Positions 7,509 to 16,107 of a stretch of 64,000 bases of DNA are shown piece after piece. The notes beneath the pieces are model-generated. The model was not told the DNA's origin, searched no databases, and worked only from the letters and a program-made list of their open reading frames with translations. The stretch spans positions 4,825,501 through 4,889,500 of the forward strand of contig NZ_CP029693.1 in NCBI RefSeq assembly GCF_003228315.1. Reading direction: 5' to 3'. Position 1 is the first letter of the stretch, and every line of letters begins with the position of its first letter. Position numbers and translations under genes: made by a program. Source of the DNA: Pseudomonas putida. Its GTDB lineage: Bacteria; Pseudomonadota; Gammaproteobacteria; Pseudomonadales; Pseudomonadaceae.

Positions 7509-9010
7509 TAGTCGATCACCCGTCCTTTGAGCGCGAAGAGGCCTTGCGGACGTTTCTGAATGAACAGAATGATCAGCGCGAGGATGAGGATCTTGCCGAG
7601 CACGGCACCGATCTGCGGTTCGAGGATCTTGTTGGCAATCCCTAAGCCGAAGGCGGCGAACACACTACCGGCCAGTTGCCCGACACCGCCGAGCACCACC
7701 ACCAGGAACGAGTCGATGATGTAGCTCTGGCCAAGGTCCGGGCCGACGTTGCCGATCTGGCTCAGCGCCACGCCACCGAGCCCGGCGATGCCCGAGCCCA
7801 AGCCGAAGGCGAGCATGTCGACGCGCCCTGTGGGTACGCCGCAGCAGGCCGCCATGTTGCGGTTCTGGGTGACCGCGCGCACGTTCAGGCCCAGCCGCGT
7901 CTTGTTCAACAGCAACCAGGTCAGCACCACGACAAACAGGGCGAAGGCGATGATGACGATGCGGTTGTACGGCAGCACCAGATTGGGCAGCACCTGAATC
8001 CCGCCCGACAGCCACGCCGGGTTGGCCACTTCGACGTTCTGCGCGCCGAACACCAGGCGCACCAGTTGGATCAGCATCAGGCTGATGCCCCAGGTGGCGA
8101 GCAGGGTTTCCAGCGGACGCCCGTAGAGGTGACGGATCACCGTGCGTTCCAGCGCCATGCCGATGGCGGCGGTGACGAAGAACGCCACCGGCAGCGCGAT
8201 CAGTGGATAAAACTCAATGGCCTGCGGCGCGAAGCGCTGGAACATCAACTGCACCACGTAGGTCGAGTAGGCACCGATCATCAGCATCTCGCCGTGGGCC
8301 ATGTTGATCACGCCGAGCAGGCCGAAGGTGATCGCAAGACCCAGTGCCGCCAGCAGCAGGATCGAACCGAGGGACATGCCACTGAAAGCCTGCCCGAGCA
8401 GTTCGCCCACCAGCAGTTTGCGTTTGACCTGGGCAAGGCTGGTTTCGGCGGCGGTGCGTACGCCGGCATCGGATTCGACGCCAGGTTCCAGCAGGCCTTC
8501 GAGGCGGGTGCGGGCCAGTGGATCGCCGGTTTCGCCGAGCAGTCGCACGGCGGCGAGGCGTACGGCGGGATCAGTGTCCACCAGTTGCAGGTTGGCCAGG
8601 GCCAGGCTCAGGGCGGCGTGGACGGCTTCATCCTTTTCGCCGGCCAATTGCTGGTCGAGGAATTTCAGTTGTGCCGGCTTGGCGCTTTTCTGCAATTGCT
8701 GCGCGGCAGCGAGACGGAGTTTGGCGTCGGCGGCGAGCAATTGGTGGCTGGCCAGTGCGGTGTCGATCAGACCGCGAAGGCGGTTGTTCAGGCGCAGGGT
8801 TTTCGGCTGGCCATCGACGGTCAGTTCGCCTAGTTGCAGGGCGTTGATCAGTTCGATGCGTGCGGGGTCGGGCTGTGCGGCCCAGGACTCCAGAAGCTTG
8901 GCCTGCTGAGTGGGGTTGGCGGCGAGGAAGTCCTCGGCGTCGCCGGCGAAAGCGGCCATCGGAAATAGCAGCGCGATGGCGAGAACAAGTCGGTAAAGGG
9001 CAGTGGGCAT
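7508..9010 (-). CDS. urtB: Urea ABC transporter permease UrtB with N-terminal helical extension
   Basis: Second permease of the urea importer. The ATG at 9010 (MPTALYRLVLAIALLFP) begins with a signal peptide (cleavage probably after about residue 21), and gives a 500-residue protein; the longer open frame upstream reads through a REP element and is not credible. Residues about 25-205 form an alpha-helical, HEAT-like segment with repeated motifs such as DPAVRLAAVRLLGETGDPLA. The LivH-type permease domain follows from about residue 215 (GSILLLAALGLAITFGLLGV), with the loop ALGLGSGIAGLGGVALSQ. The extension would lie outside the membrane in the periplasm; it seems usual for proteobacterial UrtB. 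Confidence 0.95.
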   Translation of the reverse strand: MPTALYRLVLAIALLFPMAAFAGDAEDFLAANPTQQAKLLESWAAQPDPARIELINALQLGELTVDGQPKTLRLNNRLRGLIDTALASHQLLAADAKLRLAAAQQLQKSAKPAQLKFLDQQLAGEKDEAVHAALSLALANLQLVDTDPAVRLAAVRLLGETGDPLARTRLEGLLEPGVESDAGVRTAAETSLAQVKRKLLVGELLGQAFSGMSLGSILLLAALGLAITFGLLGVINMAHGEMLMIGAYSTYVVQLMFQRFAPQAIEFYPLIALPVAFFVTAAIGMALERTVIRHLYGRPLETLLATWGISLMLIQLVRLVFGAQNVEVANPAWLSGGIQVLPNLVLPYNRIVIIAFALFVVVLTWLLLNKTRLGLNVRAVTQNRNMAACCGVPTGRVDMLAFGLGSGIAGLGGVALSQIGNVGPDLGQSYIIDSFLVVVLGGVGQLAGSVFAAFGLGIANKILEPQIGAVLGKILILALIILFIQKRPQGLFALKGRVID

Positions 9011-9035
9011 AGAGTGGCGCCTTGCACGGACTAAA

Positions 9036-9125
9036 TGTAGGAGCGAGCCTGCTCGCGATAGCGGAGGTTCAGTCACAGTGATGTTGAATGTGCCGCCGTC
9101 ATCGCGAGCAGGCTCGCTCCTACAG
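9036..9125. repeat. REP doublet between urtA and urtB
   Basis: Two inward-facing REP units of the GAGCGAGCCTGCTCGCGAT class lie in the gap between the binding-protein gene and the first permease gene. A stable hairpin at this place could protect the urtA message and lower downstream expression, as proposed for malE-malF in E. coli; this is an inference. Confidence 0.9.
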
Positions 9126-9166
9126 GGATTTGTGCCCACCTCGGGTGGAGGCGGGCATCCAATGGC

Positions 9167-10432
9167 TCAGTTGCTCTTCACCGCATACTCCGGCTTCTTG
9201 TCGTTACCCGGGATGAACGGGCTCCACGGCTGGGCGCGGATCGGGCCTTCGGTTTGCCAGACGACGTTGAACTGCCCGTCACCCTGGATCTCGCCGATCA
9301 TCACTGGCTTGTGCAGGTGGTGGTTGGTCTTGTCCATGGTCAGGGTGTAGCCCGACGGTGCGGCGAAGGTCTGGCCGCCGAGGGCTTCGCGGACTTTGTC
9401 GACGTCGGTGGACTTGGCCTTTTCAGCCGCCTGCGCCCACATGTGGATGCCCACGTAAGTGGCTTCCATCGGATCATTGGTCACCGCCTTGTCGGCGCCT
9501 GGCAGGTTGTGTTTCTTCGCGTAGGCCTTCCAGTCATCGACGAACTTCTTGTTCACCGGGTTCTCCACCGACTCGAAGTAGTTCCACGCCGCGAGGTTGC
9601 CCACCAGCGGCTTGGTGTCGATGCCGCGCAGTTCTTCTTCACCCACCGAGAAAGCCACCACCGGCACGTCGGTGGCCTTCAGGCCCTGGTTGGCCAGCTC
9701 CTTGTAGAACGGCACATTGGAGTCGCCGTTGACCGTGGAGATCACAGCGGTCTTGCCGCCAGCGGAGAATTTCTTGATGTTGGCGACGATGGTTTGATAG
9801 TCGCTGTGACCGAACGGGGTGTAGACCTCTTCGATGTCCTTGTCGGCCACACCTTTGGAATGCAGGAACGAACGCAGGATCTTGTTGGTGGTGCGCGGGT
9901 AGACGTAGTCGGTGCCGAGCAGGAAGTAGCGCTTGGCGCTGCCGCCTTCTTCGCTCATCAGGTATTCGACGGCGGGGATCGCCTGCTGGTTCGGTGCGGC
10001 GCCGGTGTAGAACACGTTCGGCGACATCTCTTCGCCTTCGTACTGCACCGGGTAAAACAGCAGGCCGTTGAGTTCTTCGAACACCGGCAACACCGATTTG
10101 CGCGACACGGACGTCCAGCAGCCGAATACCACCGCAACCTTGTCCTGGGTCAGCAACTGCCGGCCCTTTTCAGCGAACAGCGGCCAGTTCGACGCCGGGT
10201 CCACCACCACCGGCTCCAGCATCTTGCCGTTGACGCCACCCTTGGCGTTGATCTCGTCGATGGTCATCAACGCCATGTCTTTCAACGACGTTTCGGAAAT
10301 CGCCATGGTCCCGGACAACGAATGCAGAATCCCGACCTTGATGGTTTCGGCGGCCTGGACCGTCCAGGTCATGCCCATTGCGGCAATGCTGGCCGAGAGA
10401 GTGAAAGCCTTGATCAAACTGCGACGCTTCAT
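9167..10432 (-). CDS. urtA: Urea ABC transporter substrate-binding protein UrtA
   Basis: Periplasmic urea-binding protein, 421 residues. It has an N-terminal export signal with a twin-arginine-like MKRRSLIKAF and a hydrophobic stretch ending VQAAE (cleavage near residue 28), then the type I periplasmic fold beginning IKVGILHSLSGTMAISE. The conserved FGCWTSVSRKSVLPVFEE, FYPVQYEGEE and GTDYVYPRTTNKI regions identify the UrtA/AmiC-like family. It is first in the urt operon and preceded by a sigma-54 promoter. Confidence 0.97.
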   Translation of the reverse strand: MKRRSLIKAFTLSASIAAMGMTWTVQAAETIKVGILHSLSGTMAISETSLKDMALMTIDEINAKGGVNGKMLEPVVVDPASNWPLFAEKGRQLLTQDKVAVVFGCWTSVSRKSVLPVFEELNGLLFYPVQYEGEEMSPNVFYTGAAPNQQAIPAVEYLMSEEGGSAKRYFLLGTDYVYPRTTNKILRSFLHSKGVADKDIEEVYTPFGHSDYQTIVANIKKFSAGGKTAVISTVNGDSNVPFYKELANQGLKATDVPVVAFSVGEEELRGIDTKPLVGNLAAWNYFESVENPVNKKFVDDWKAYAKKHNLPGADKAVTNDPMEATYVGIHMWAQAAEKAKSTDVDKVREALGGQTFAAPSGYTLTMDKTNHHLHKPVMIGEIQGDGQFNVVWQTEGPIRAQPWSPFIPGNDKKPEYAVKSN

Positions 10433-10494
10433 TGTGCGATCTCCATGAACGTTTAATTTTTCTGGTTGGCAGATGCGGACGACTGAAGGGTCTT

Positions 10495-10513
10495 TAGCAA
10501 GGGCTGTGCCCGG
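10495..10513 (-). promoter_or_regulatory. Sigma-54 promoter before urtA
   Basis: The minus strand reads CCGGGCACAGCCCTTGCTA, with the -24 GG at 10510-10509, ten bases, and the -12 GC at 10498-10497. This matches TGGCAC-N5-TTGCA well, differing only in the first base. The start site would fall near 10485, giving a leader of about 50 bases before urtA. Confidence 0.75.
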
Positions 10514-10563
10514 TTTTCATGAGGTGTGAAAGTGTTGGTTTAGAGCGGTTGCGCGAGTAGGTC

Positions 10564-10601
10564 GCGCACCATGAAGGGACGAGGTCGGTGCAGTGGTGCG
10601 C
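10564..10601 (-). promoter_or_regulatory. Possible NtrC enhancer sites upstream of urtA
   Basis: A perfect 8-bp inverted repeat, GCGCACCA at 10564-10571 and TGGTGCGC at 10594-10601, has centres 30 bp apart (about three helical turns) and lies about 55-90 bp upstream of the -24 element. GCACCA/TGGTGC are the half-sites of NtrC. The spacing is wider than in a classic 17-bp NtrC site, so this is a tentative assignment. Confidence 0.4.
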
Positions 10602-10650
10602 TGTGCTGCGCCACGTTGGGGCGTGTAATTTTGAGAGCAACACTGGTCCA

Positions 10651-10743
10651 CTGTAGGAGCGAGCCTGCTCGCGATGAAGGTGTGTCAGTCGCCACCAATG
10701 GTGTCTGACACACCCTCATCGCGAGCAGGCTCGCTCCTACAGG
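10651..10743. repeat. REP doublet upstream of the urt operon
   Basis: Two inward-facing REP units of the GAGCGAGCCTGCTCGCGATG class. The 327-bp stretch 10433-10759 without a gene therefore holds the urtA leader, its sigma-54 promoter, possible NtrC sites, and this doublet next to the end of the metal ABC permease gene. Confidence 0.9.
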
Positions 10744-10759
10744 TTGTGATTTGTTCGGA

Positions 10760-11770
10760 TCAGCGGCGGCGCATCAGGCCGATGAAGAACAGGCCGCCGA
10801 TGGCAGCGGTGGCGACGCCGATGGGCAGGTCTTCCGGGGCGATCATCGTTCGCGCGGCAACGTCGACCCAAACGAGAAACAGGCTGCCAAGCAACACGCA
10901 TGCGGGTAGCAGCCGACGATGCTCGGCACTTACCAATCGCCGTGCAATGTGCGGCACCATCAGCCCGACAAAACCGATCGAACCGCTGATGGACACCAAT
11001 ACACCGGTCATCAGCGAGGCGATCACAAACACCCACAGACGCACCGTCCGGGCGTTCAATCCCAGGGTCACGGCTGTCTGCTCGCCCGCCATCAAGGCAT
11101 TCAACGAACGCGCCATGCCCAGCAGCAACGCCAGCCCGAGCAGCACGCTGGTGGCCGGGACTGCCAACAGTTCCCAGCGCGCCAACCCGAGCCCACCGAG
11201 CATCCAGAACATCACTGCGGAACTGGCGCGATGATCGCCGAGAAACAGCAGCAGATTGGCAATCGCCATCATCACGAACGACACCGCCACACCGCACAAC
11301 AGCAGGCGATCACTGTCCAGGCGGCCGTGGCGACTGGCGATCAAAAGCACCACCAGCATGCTCAGCAACGCACCGATGAAAGCCGCGACGGGCAGGGTCA
11401 GCAGGCCGACGATTTCGCCAACATGTAACACTACGATGACCGCGCCGAGGGTGGCGCCGGAGGTCACGCCGAGCAAGTGTGGATCGGCCAACGGGTTGCG
11501 TGTGACGGCCTGCAACACCGCGCCGATCAGCGCCAGTCCCGCGCCCACCAGTGCGCCCAGCAACATGCGCGGCACGCGGATCAGCCAGACAATGTGCTCC
11601 TGCCCGGCGCTCCAGTCGGGCACGCCGAAACCGAACAGCTTGTGCAGCAGAATCCGCCACACCAAGTCCACGGGCATCCGCGCCGGGCCGAAACCCAACG
11701 ACACCACGCACGACACCAGCAAGAGTGCTCCGAGGGCGAATAGCAACAGGGCGTAGCGACGATCGATCAT
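10760..11770 (-). CDS. FecCD-family ABC transporter permease
   Basis: Inner-membrane permease of a type II importer for iron-siderophore, haem or cobalamin-like substrates, 336 residues with about nine to ten membrane segments. Family motifs are RVPRMLLGALVGAGLALIG, the NPLADPHLLGVTSGA loop and GSIGFVGLMVPHIAR, the last being the ATPase-contact region. Its start overlaps the binding-protein gene stop by four bases. The substrate cannot be told from the sequence; nearby cobalamin genes and the PepSY protein leave both corrinoids and metal chelates open. Confidence 0.9.
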   Translation of the reverse strand: MIDRRYALLLFALGALLLVSCVVSLGFGPARMPVDLVWRILLHKLFGFGVPDWSAGQEHIVWLIRVPRMLLGALVGAGLALIGAVLQAVTRNPLADPHLLGVTSGATLGAVIVVLHVGEIVGLLTLPVAAFIGALLSMLVVLLIASRHGRLDSDRLLLCGVAVSFVMMAIANLLLFLGDHRASSAVMFWMLGGLGLARWELLAVPATSVLLGLALLLGMARSLNALMAGEQTAVTLGLNARTVRLWVFVIASLMTGVLVSISGSIGFVGLMVPHIARRLVSAEHRRLLPACVLLGSLFLVWVDVAARTMIAPEDLPIGVATAAIGGLFFIGLMRRR

Positions 11771-12714
11771 CCGCCGTGGAAGCCTTTGGCCAGGGTTTGC
11801 ACGGCCAGCACGTTGTCGATGCCCGGCGTGGCCTGCACGTACGGGATCACGATGAAGCGTTGATGCTTGATCGCGTCTACCGATTGCAGTGCCTTGTTGT
11901 TGCGCAGAAATTGAATCTTCTGCTCGGCAGTGACCTCGCCGTAGTCGACGATCACGATCACCTGCGGATTGCGCTCGACCACGCTCTCCCAGTTGACCCG
12001 GGTCCAGCTCGCCTCGACATCGTCGAGCACGTTGCGCCCGCCAGCGGCATCGATCAGCGCTTGCGGCATGCCCAGGCGCCCGGAAGTCATGGCCCGGTCT
12101 TCACCACTGTCATACAGGAACACCCGGGGTTTTTCGGCGGGCAGGTGTTGGCGGACGTCGGCGACTTGCGCCTGCATCTGGCTGATCAAGGCGTTGGCGC
12201 GATCTTGCACGTCGAAGATTTTGCCGAGGTTGCGCAGATCGTTGTAGGTGTCCTCCAGCGTGGCCGGCGGACGCTTCATCACGAAGGCGCAGGATTCGGT
12301 CAGCTCATAGACATTGATGCCCAGCGGTTGCAGGGTCTGCGGCGTGAGGTCGCCGCCCACTCGCATGCCGTAATCCCAGCCGGCGAAGAAGAAGTCGACG
12401 TTGGCGTCGAGCAGGGTTTCCACCGACGGATACTTGGCCGCCAGCTCCGGCAGGCCATCGAGGATGCTGTGCATTTCGGGCGTCACCGACTTCCATCCGG
12501 ACACGCCGCTGTAGCCGGCCATCTGCGGTTTGAGACCCAGGGCGAGCATCATCTGGGTCATGTTGATGTCGTGGCTGACGGCGTGTTTCGGGGCTTGCTG
12601 GAAAGTCACTTCGCGGTTGCAGCTTTGAATCGTCAATGGGTAGTGCGTCGCCTCGGCAAACGCCTGGGCGCTGCCCAGCAACAGGGAAAGGTACAGCAGG
12701 GGACGCAAAATCAT
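11767..12714 (-). CDS. FecB/BtuF-type ABC transporter substrate-binding protein
   Basis: Periplasmic binding protein of the same importer, 315 residues. It has a signal peptide (MILRPLLYLSLLLGSAQAFA, cleavage near residue 20) and a two-lobe helical-backbone fold typical of metal-chelate binding proteins, with the landmark VFLYDSGEDRAMTSGR and GMPQALIDAAGGRNV. It overlaps the upstream ATPase gene stop and the downstream permease start by four bases each, so the three genes form one translationally coupled operon. Confidence 0.88.
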   Translation of the reverse strand: MILRPLLYLSLLLGSAQAFAEATHYPLTIQSCNREVTFQQAPKHAVSHDINMTQMMLALGLKPQMAGYSGVSGWKSVTPEMHSILDGLPELAAKYPSVETLLDANVDFFFAGWDYGMRVGGDLTPQTLQPLGINVYELTESCAFVMKRPPATLEDTYNDLRNLGKIFDVQDRANALISQMQAQVADVRQHLPAEKPRVFLYDSGEDRAMTSGRLGMPQALIDAAGGRNVLDDVEASWTRVNWESVVERNPQVIVIVDYGEVTAEQKIQFLRNNKALQSVDAIKHQRFIVIPYVQATPGIDNVLAVQTLAKGFHGG

Positions 12715-13499
12715 CGTTGGGTTATCCAGGTGATTCGTGGGTAGCCGTGCAAGGGGTGCTCATCGATCAATGCTTCGACGCCGAATACGCTGCGCAGCAA
12801 CGCGCTGGTCAGGACCTCTTTCGGTGTGCCGCTGGCGACGATGCGGCCGTGGTTGATCACGTACAGTCGATCACAGAAGGCGGCCGCCAGATTGAGGTCA
12901 TGGATGCTCGCCAAGGTCCCGATCTTCAGGCGCTTGACCAGCTGCAACAGCTCCAGCTGATAGCGCGGGTCGAGGTGGTTGGTCGGCTCGTCGAGGATCA
13001 GCAATTGCGGCTGCTGGGCCAGGGCGCGGGCGAGAATCACCCGCTGTTTTTCACCGCCGGAAAGGGTGGAGAAGGCGTGGTCTTCGAAGCTTTCGAGCCC
13101 GACCGACTGCAATGCCTGGGTGACAAGACTTCTATCCTCGAGCGTGTCGCCGTCGAACAGACCCTTGTGCGGCGTGCGGCCCATGGCGACCACCTCGTCG
13201 ACGGTCAGGCCGAAGGCATCGGGGAATTCCTGCAACACCACGGCGATCCGCTGGGCGCACCAGCGTGAGGATTGTTGCCAGACGTTGTGGTGGTCGAGCT
13301 TGACCTCACCGCTTTGCGGCTTGTTGAAACGCCAGGCGCAACGCAGCAGGCTGGTCTTGCCGCTGCCGTTGGGGCCGATCAAGCCGACGAACTCACCGGC
13401 GGCCACGTGCAGCGAGGTATCGCGCAGCTGGAACTGGTGATGACAGTGGCCGTGGCCCAGGGGGGACCAGGTGAGGTAGGTGAGGTTGAGCGAGGTCAT
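12711..13499 (-). CDS. FecE/BtuD-type ABC transporter ATP-binding protein
   Basis: ATPase of the metal or metal-chelate importer, 262 residues, first gene of the three-gene operon. Walker A is GPNGSGKTSLLRC (about residues 42-54), the signature is LSGGEKQRVILARAL, and Walker B is LLILDEPTNHLD. The D-loop and the switch region SIHDLNLAAAFCDR are intact. Having the ATPase first, followed by binding protein and then permease, differs from the common fecBCDE order. Confidence 0.9.
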   Translation of the reverse strand: MTSLNLTYLTWSPLGHGHCHHQFQLRDTSLHVAAGEFVGLIGPNGSGKTSLLRCAWRFNKPQSGEVKLDHHNVWQQSSRWCAQRIAVVLQEFPDAFGLTVDEVVAMGRTPHKGLFDGDTLEDRSLVTQALQSVGLESFEDHAFSTLSGGEKQRVILARALAQQPQLLILDEPTNHLDPRYQLELLQLVKRLKIGTLASIHDLNLAAAFCDRLYVINHGRIVASGTPKEVLTSALLRSVFGVEALIDEHPLHGYPRITWITQR

Positions 13500-13536
13500 C
13501 CATTAACTCTGGGATTTTGGGTAGAGCTGAAGACGC

Positions 13537-13630
13537 CATCGCGGGCAAGCCTTGCTCCTACAGGTTCAGCGTCAAACACATTTTATGTAATCGACACAAA
13601 ACCTGTAGGAGCAAGGCTTGCCCGCGATGG
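13537..13630. repeat. REP doublet upstream of the metal ABC operon
   Basis: Two REP units of the GAGCAAGGCTTGCCCGCGATGG class, outward-facing as at 1818, with an AT-rich spacer of about 45 bp. It lies just upstream of the ATPase gene, between it and the end of the PepSY gene. Confidence 0.9.
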
Positions 13631-13694
13631 CGGTATAGGCAGGTGACGCGCGGGGAAGTTTACAGTCCCTTCACTCCCGCGCATCTCGCCTGTT

Positions 13695-15074
13695 TCATGA
13701 TGAAGTTGAGGCACTCTCAGCTTGCCGGGTAAAGCGCGACAGCAAGAGCTTGTCGAGCACCCAGACCACCACCAGCGAAGCCCCCACCAAAGGGAACGCT
13801 ACCGCCAGGGCGAACATGATCACCATCGCGGTTTTCCATTTCGGCAGGTCATGACGCAGGGGCGGCACGCCCAGTTTTCCTTGCGGGCGACGTTTCCACC
13901 AGATCACCACGCCACTGACGGCGCTGAGCAGGATCATCAGGCAGATCAGCAGCACGATGATCTGATTGACCACGCCGAACATCTTGCCTTCATGCAGCAT
14001 CACGCCGATTTCCGTGGCGCGGGCGACGGTGCCGTATTGCTCGAAGCGCACATCGGCCAGGACCTTGCCGCTGTACTGATCGACATGCAGGGTGGCGTCG
14101 TTGCGCGGGTCGTCGGCGAACACGGCGATGGTGAAGACGTCTGTCGCGGTTTTCGGCAAGGTGATGCTGTAGCCCGGCTCGACCTTGTTCTGGACGGCAA
14201 TGTTTTGCACGTCTTGCAGGCTGATGGTCGGCGCTGCGGGGCCAGCTTGGGCACCGCCGTGGTTCATGTGTTCGGCATGGTCGCCGGACATCGGCATCGG
14301 CGTGTTTTCCATGGCCCACGGCACGGTCTGGCGATGAGCCTCATTGAGGCTGCGTGCCTCGACATCGGATTTGGGCACGTTGTCCCACATCGCCGCCGGG
14401 AAAACGTTCCACACCGCCGCGTATTGCTGGCCCCAGAAGCCGGTCCAGGTCATGCCGCTGAGCAGCATCACCAGCAACAGCGAGGCACCCCAGAAGCCGG
14501 TGACGGCATGCAGATCACGCCACAGCACCCGGCCGCGACTGCTCAGACGAGGCCACAGGATGCCGGCGGCCTGGCCGCGCGGCCACCACAGGAATACCCC
14601 GGAGACCACCAGCACCACACCCCAGCCGGCGGCCAGTTCCACCAGGCGGTCGCCGACGGTGCCGATCATCAGCTCGCCGTGAATCGCCCGCGCAATGGCC
14701 TGCAGGTTCTTCTTGGCGTCTTGCTCGCCGAGGATGTCGCCGTGGTACGGGTCGAGAAATACGTTCAGCTCCTTGCCGCTGTCGAGCACGACAAACTGGG
14801 CGCTGCGCTCGGCGTTGACCGGTGGCAGGTACTGTTTGATGGTTCCTTGTGGATAGGCGTCTTTCACGCGCTTGAGCAAGTCATCGGCAGGAATGCTGTG
14901 GTGGCCGGCCGGTACGTTCAGCAGGCTGCTGTACATCAATGAGTCGAGTTGTGGTTTGAACAGGTAAATGGTGCCGGTCAGGGCCAGCATCACCATGAAG
15001 GGCGCCACGAACAGGCCGGCATAGAAATGCCAGCGCCAGGCGAGATTGTAGAAATTCACTTTGGGCTGTTTCAT
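13695..15074 (-). CDS. PepSY-associated TM helix domain protein
   Basis: An inner-membrane protein of about 459 residues with four main membrane segments: near residues 15-38 (YAGLFVAPFMVMLALTGTIY), about 160-180, about 205-225 and about 375-440. PepSY domains lie in the periplasmic loops. Relatives such as PiuB/FoxB act in iron-siderophore handling, others in metal reduction. A Met/His-rich stretch around HAEHMNHGG and its position last in a copper-type operon suggest copper or iron reduction or handling. I chose the ATG at 15074, next to an in-frame GTG, with GGAG upstream. Confidence 0.88.
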   Translation of the reverse strand: MKQPKVNFYNLAWRWHFYAGLFVAPFMVMLALTGTIYLFKPQLDSLMYSSLLNVPAGHHSIPADDLLKRVKDAYPQGTIKQYLPPVNAERSAQFVVLDSGKELNVFLDPYHGDILGEQDAKKNLQAIARAIHGELMIGTVGDRLVELAAGWGVVLVVSGVFLWWPRGQAAGILWPRLSSRGRVLWRDLHAVTGFWGASLLLVMLLSGMTWTGFWGQQYAAVWNVFPAAMWDNVPKSDVEARSLNEAHRQTVPWAMENTPMPMSGDHAEHMNHGGAQAGPAAPTISLQDVQNIAVQNKVEPGYSITLPKTATDVFTIAVFADDPRNDATLHVDQYSGKVLADVRFEQYGTVARATEIGVMLHEGKMFGVVNQIIVLLICLMILLSAVSGVVIWWKRRPQGKLGVPPLRHDLPKWKTAMVIMFALAVAFPLVGASLVVVWVLDKLLLSRFTRQAESASTSS

Positions 15075-15123
15075 CACGTGTGCTCCGCGAGGGCTCGGAT
15101 CTTTTAGTTATGGGTGCGCGGGA

Positions 15124-15558
15124 TTACGTGATGATCGGCGGGGCGCGGGTTCGGGCGCCGGGGAAGAAGGTTTGCCGGGCATGACCCAGGCGTGGGGACG
15201 GCGTGGTGAAGGTTGCGGTGGGTGGCGTGTCGAAACCGATGAAGGAGACGCCGCCGGTCAGGGCCGGGCAATTGAACAGCAGGCTGCAATAGCCGCATTT
15301 TTCCCAGAGGGCATGATGGCCGGCGTGGGGTGGGCAATGCTCGGCGTCAGGTTGCGCGACGTGCTCGGTGTGCTCTACGACCGGCATGTCGATTGACATG
15401 CTCATGGTCATGGACGCATGCGAATCCATCGGCATCGACTGGGAAACCAGTGGGCCGATGAAGATCATCAACATGGCGAACAGGCTGATCCAGCTGCCGC
15501 GTGTCAGGCTCGATGACTGACGACGAGGGCTGGATGACCGGGTGCCTGGCGGGCGCAT
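15124..15558 (-). CDS. DUF2946 domain protein (second copy)
   Basis: A 144-residue protein with one N-terminal hydrophobic segment (SWISLFAMLMIFIGPLVS), followed by a Met/His-rich stretch (MPMDSHASMTMSMSIDMP) and the DUF2946 signature with HCPPHAGHH and CGYCSLL. The residues are suited to binding Cu(I). It lies 21 bp after the PCuAC gene and about 50 bp before the PepSY gene. DUF2946 proteins are regularly found with copper receptors and chaperones; the biochemical role is not established. Confidence 0.85.
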   Translation of the reverse strand: MRPPGTRSSSPRRQSSSLTRGSWISLFAMLMIFIGPLVSQSMPMDSHASMTMSMSIDMPVVEHTEHVAQPDAEHCPPHAGHHALWEKCGYCSLLFNCPALTGGVSFIGFDTPPTATFTTPSPRLGHARQTFFPGARTRAPPIIT

Positions 15559-15579
15559 GCGCTTTTTTCGCTCGGTCTG

Positions 15580-16059
15580 TTACTGAGCGTGGGCGTGCTT
15601 TTCGCCGTCTTCGGGCGCCTGCTTCTGGACCGCCACTTCGACGGTCACGTCACCGGCCTTCTCGAAGTGCAGGGTCATCGGGAAGCGCTTGCCGTCGCTG
15701 AGCAGGCTTCGGTCCTTCAGGTTCAACAACATGACGTGATAGGCCATTGGGGCGAAGGTGATTTCACCGCCCGCGGGAATATCCACGTTCTGTACATGTT
15801 GCATTTTCATCACATCGTTTTGCATCACGTGTTCGTGCAGTTGCGCAACGCCGGCAATCGGCGAGTCGACGCCGAGCAGGCGATCGGCTGCCTGGCCTTC
15901 GTTGTGGATCACGAAATAGGCGGCCACGTTCGGTGCGTTGGGCGGCAGCTCCTGTGACCATGGATGAGCGATTTCCAGCTCACCGACCTTGTATTCGTGG
16001 GCATTGGCAAAGCAGGCAGGCAGCAACAGGGCGGCCACAACGATGAGTTTGTTCAGCAT
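15580..16059 (-). CDS. Copper chaperone PCu(A)C
   Basis: Periplasmic Cu(I) chaperone, 159 residues, which delivers copper for example to the CuA site of cytochrome oxidase. It has a signal peptide ending FANA before HEYKVGELEI. The copper site is complete: HEHVMQNDVMKM gives the histidine and methionines, and AYHVMLLNL gives the HxM pair. The C-terminus carries additional histidines (EKHAHAQ). The gene lies between the two DUF2946 genes. Confidence 0.92.
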   Translation of the reverse strand: MLNKLIVVAALLLPACFANAHEYKVGELEIAHPWSQELPPNAPNVAAYFVIHNEGQAADRLLGVDSPIAGVAQLHEHVMQNDVMKMQHVQNVDIPAGGEITFAPMAYHVMLLNLKDRSLLSDGKRFPMTLHFEKAGDVTVEVAVQKQAPEDGEKHAHAQ

Positions 16060-16107
16060 GATGGTTCTCCGGAATGATTCAAGACGCAGGTCAATTGCGA
16101 GTTGGAA

